64,000 bases of DNA from assembly GCA_019217005.1 (NCBI GenBank), contig JAHBNG010000015.1, positions 111,531 to 175,530 on the forward strand, in the 5' to 3' direction. The position numbers and the translations under genes were made by a program. The notes below the pieces were generated by a model that saw nothing but the letters and a program-made list of their open reading frames with translations, was not told the origin of the DNA and made no database searches. The stretch's first letter is position 1, and the number at the start of each line of letters is the position of its first letter. This stretch comes from Chloroflexi bacterium TSY (GTDB taxonomy: Bacteria > Chloroflexota > Anaerolineae > Caldilineales > Caldilineaceae). Shown here piece by piece: positions 62,932 to 64,000 of this stretch.

Positions 62932-64000
62932 ATGTTTACATTTCTCGTTCGTCGAGTCGTTTTCCTGATATTAACGCTTATTGTTGTCTCAATTCTCATC
63001 TTCGTGATTTCTGAACTGGCGCCAGGCAACATTGCTGTGAACACGTTGGGCAATACGATTACGCCGGAGCAAGAACAATCCTTCAATGCCCAAAATGGCC
63101 TTGATCAACCCGCTGTGACGCGCTATATTCGCTGGCTCTTTGGCAGTGACTGGCAGGCGGCGAACATGATTGGTCGCCCCGTGCAACGTGTCTACAACAA
63201 TAGCAATGAACGCTACAGCTGGTGGGTGCAAGCCCCCGATGGCTCGCTGTACCAGAACTATACGCCCGATGGCGAAACGATTATGCGTCGTGTGCTTCAG
63301 CCAGATGGCTCGTTTATCGAGACGCAGTCGCCAGATGATCAGTGGGCACCCAATGAAGATGGAATCAACGTCTTCTGGGGGATTAACCCCGATAGCCGTG
63401 CGGCGATGTGGGTGCAGGGCGATGATCAGGAAGAGTGGGTGATCACAGCGGCTACTTGGACAAGTTCAGCAGGCGCACCGCGACAATATATCCCACTACA
63501 GCTTGGTTTGCTGCGTGGTGATCCAGGTGTCTCGTTTAAAGATAGACGCCCTGTCGCCGAAACGCTGCCGCGTCGCTTGGTCAATACAGGCATCTTGGCG
63601 GGAATCGCTTTCATTGTTGTCATGCCGCTTGCCCTGGTGTTGGGTCTGATTGCTGGCCCTGAAGGAACTTGGATTGATCGAGCCTTGTCGGTTTCGAGCT
63701 TGGTGGCGACAGCAACGCCAGAATTTGCCAGCGGTGTATTCTTGATCGTCGTCTTTTCCATGTGGCTGAACTGGTTTCCTGGGGCAGTCGTCGTCAGCAG
63801 TGAGAACGCTATCTTAGAACGACCAATTATGCTGGTTCTCCCTGTCTTAACCCTCACGTTGATTGAGCTCGGTTATGTATTACGAATTACCAGAGCGAGC
63901 ATGGTAGAGGTCATGCGCACCAACTACATTCGCACAGCAATCCTCAAAGGTCTACCGTGGCGACGCGTGGTCTTCAAGCATGCTCTGCGTAATGCGCTTC
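62932..64000 (+). CDS. ABC transporter permease (DppB/OppB type), runs off window
   Basis: The frame starts at the ATG at 62932 (MFTFLVRRVVFLILTLIVVSIL) and is open to the window end (about 356 codons). The first helix and the APG segment (VISELAPGNIAVNTLG) are typical of DppB. After ATRYIRWLFG-type sequence there is an unusual insertion of about 110 residues (near residues 72-182) rich in Trp, Asp and Pro. The conserved channel core follows (GDPGVSFKDRRPVAETLPRRLVNT, then MVEVMRTNYIRTAILKGLPWRRVVFKHALRNAL). The insertion should lie outside the membrane. A GGAGAT precedes the ATG. Confidence 0.9.
   Translation, partial: MFTFLVRRVVFLILTLIVVSILIFVISELAPGNIAVNTLGNTITPEQEQSFNAQNGLDQPAVTRYIRWLFGSDWQAANMIGRPVQRVYNNSNERYSWWVQAPDGSLYQNYTPDGETIMRRVLQPDGSFIETQSPDDQWAPNEDGINVFWGINPDSRAAMWVQGDDQEEWVITAATWTSSAGAPRQYIPLQLGLLRGDPGVSFKDRRPVAETLPRRLVNTGILAGIAFIVVMPLALVLGLIAGPEGTWIDRALSVSSLVATATPEFASGVFLIVVFSMWLNWFPGAVVVSSENAILERPIMLVLPVLTLTLIELGYVLRITRASMVEVMRTNYIRTAILKGLPWRRVVFKHALRNAL

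Overview
The window looks like an accessory-rich stretch of a bacterial chromosome, most likely a free-living or host-associated member of Chloroflexota (Caldilineales-like). This is an inference from gene content: a Uma2-family protein, an effector-associated-domain adaptor, a DUF6575 gene pair, a trimethylamine-methyltransferase-superfamily gene next to dimethylglycine-dehydrogenase-like flavoproteins, and lipoprotein ABC binding proteins with twin-arginine leaders. No rRNA, tRNA or CRISPR array was recognised. UGA is an ordinary stop here, for example at the end of the histidine kinase gene.

Layout. 1-6.2 kb: a decayed IS110 transposase, an MsrQ-like membrane protein, a secreted Arg/Asn-rich protein, a response regulator/histidine kinase pair and an IS4-type element. 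6.3-8.7 kb: a sigma-factor gene broken by a MITE with an IS630 nested at its end. 9.1-13 kb: a UvrA with a complete transglutaminase-like domain at its N-terminus, bracketed by an inverted repeat pair. 13-15 kb: an S51 peptidase and a zinc alcohol dehydrogenase. 16-21 kb: a sugar-type ABC importer (binding protein, two permeases, ATPase) with MITEs lodged between its genes. 21-24.6 kb: a peptidase-MA-like protein without its metal motif, a two-gene hypothetical cassette, and a DUF3179 gene with an in-frame UGA at the first cysteine of its CPLC motif followed by a perfect hairpin, which is a candidate selenoprotein. 24.8-27.5 kb: two tandem acetylxylan-esterase-like genes, the second without its serine, and a frameshifted epimerase. 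27.7-30 kb: a second IS4-type copy just upstream of a methyltransferase. 31.4-34.1 kb: yjbQ, dihydroorotase and aspartate carbamoyltransferase. 34.3-37.8 kb: an HtrA-like protease with a triplicated domain and an SH3 domain. 37.8-48.6 kb: a transposon-scarred zone with two decayed IS copies, an IS splitting a DUF805 gene, nei, a truncated GNAT, a PhyH remnant, an EAD adaptor, an MFS gene hit by two different MITEs, and a Uma2 protein with a heptad-repeat tail. 48.7-60.4 kb: a minus-strand methylated-amine catabolic cluster (GntR regulator, MttB-like methyltransferase, two dimethylglycine-dehydrogenase-like proteins, a monomeric sarcosine-oxidase-like protein, MazG-like protein, EtfB and EtfA). 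It is divergent from an oligopeptide-type ABC transporter that runs off the end of the window.

How the genes may work together: the 48-64 kb cluster reads as uptake and stepwise demethylation of N-methylated compounds. Folate-linked flavoproteins would pass electrons to ETF, with the GntR protein as the likely regulator.

The strongest general theme is mobile DNA. At least six families of small non-autonomous inverted-repeat elements were recognised from shared ends. For several, the target duplications are exact, and removing the insert in silico restores a broken reading frame (the MFS, DUF805 and sigma-factor genes). One 155-bp MITE family shares its ends and its 8-bp duplication size with a 1.57-kb IS in the same window, so that IS type is its probable source of transposase.
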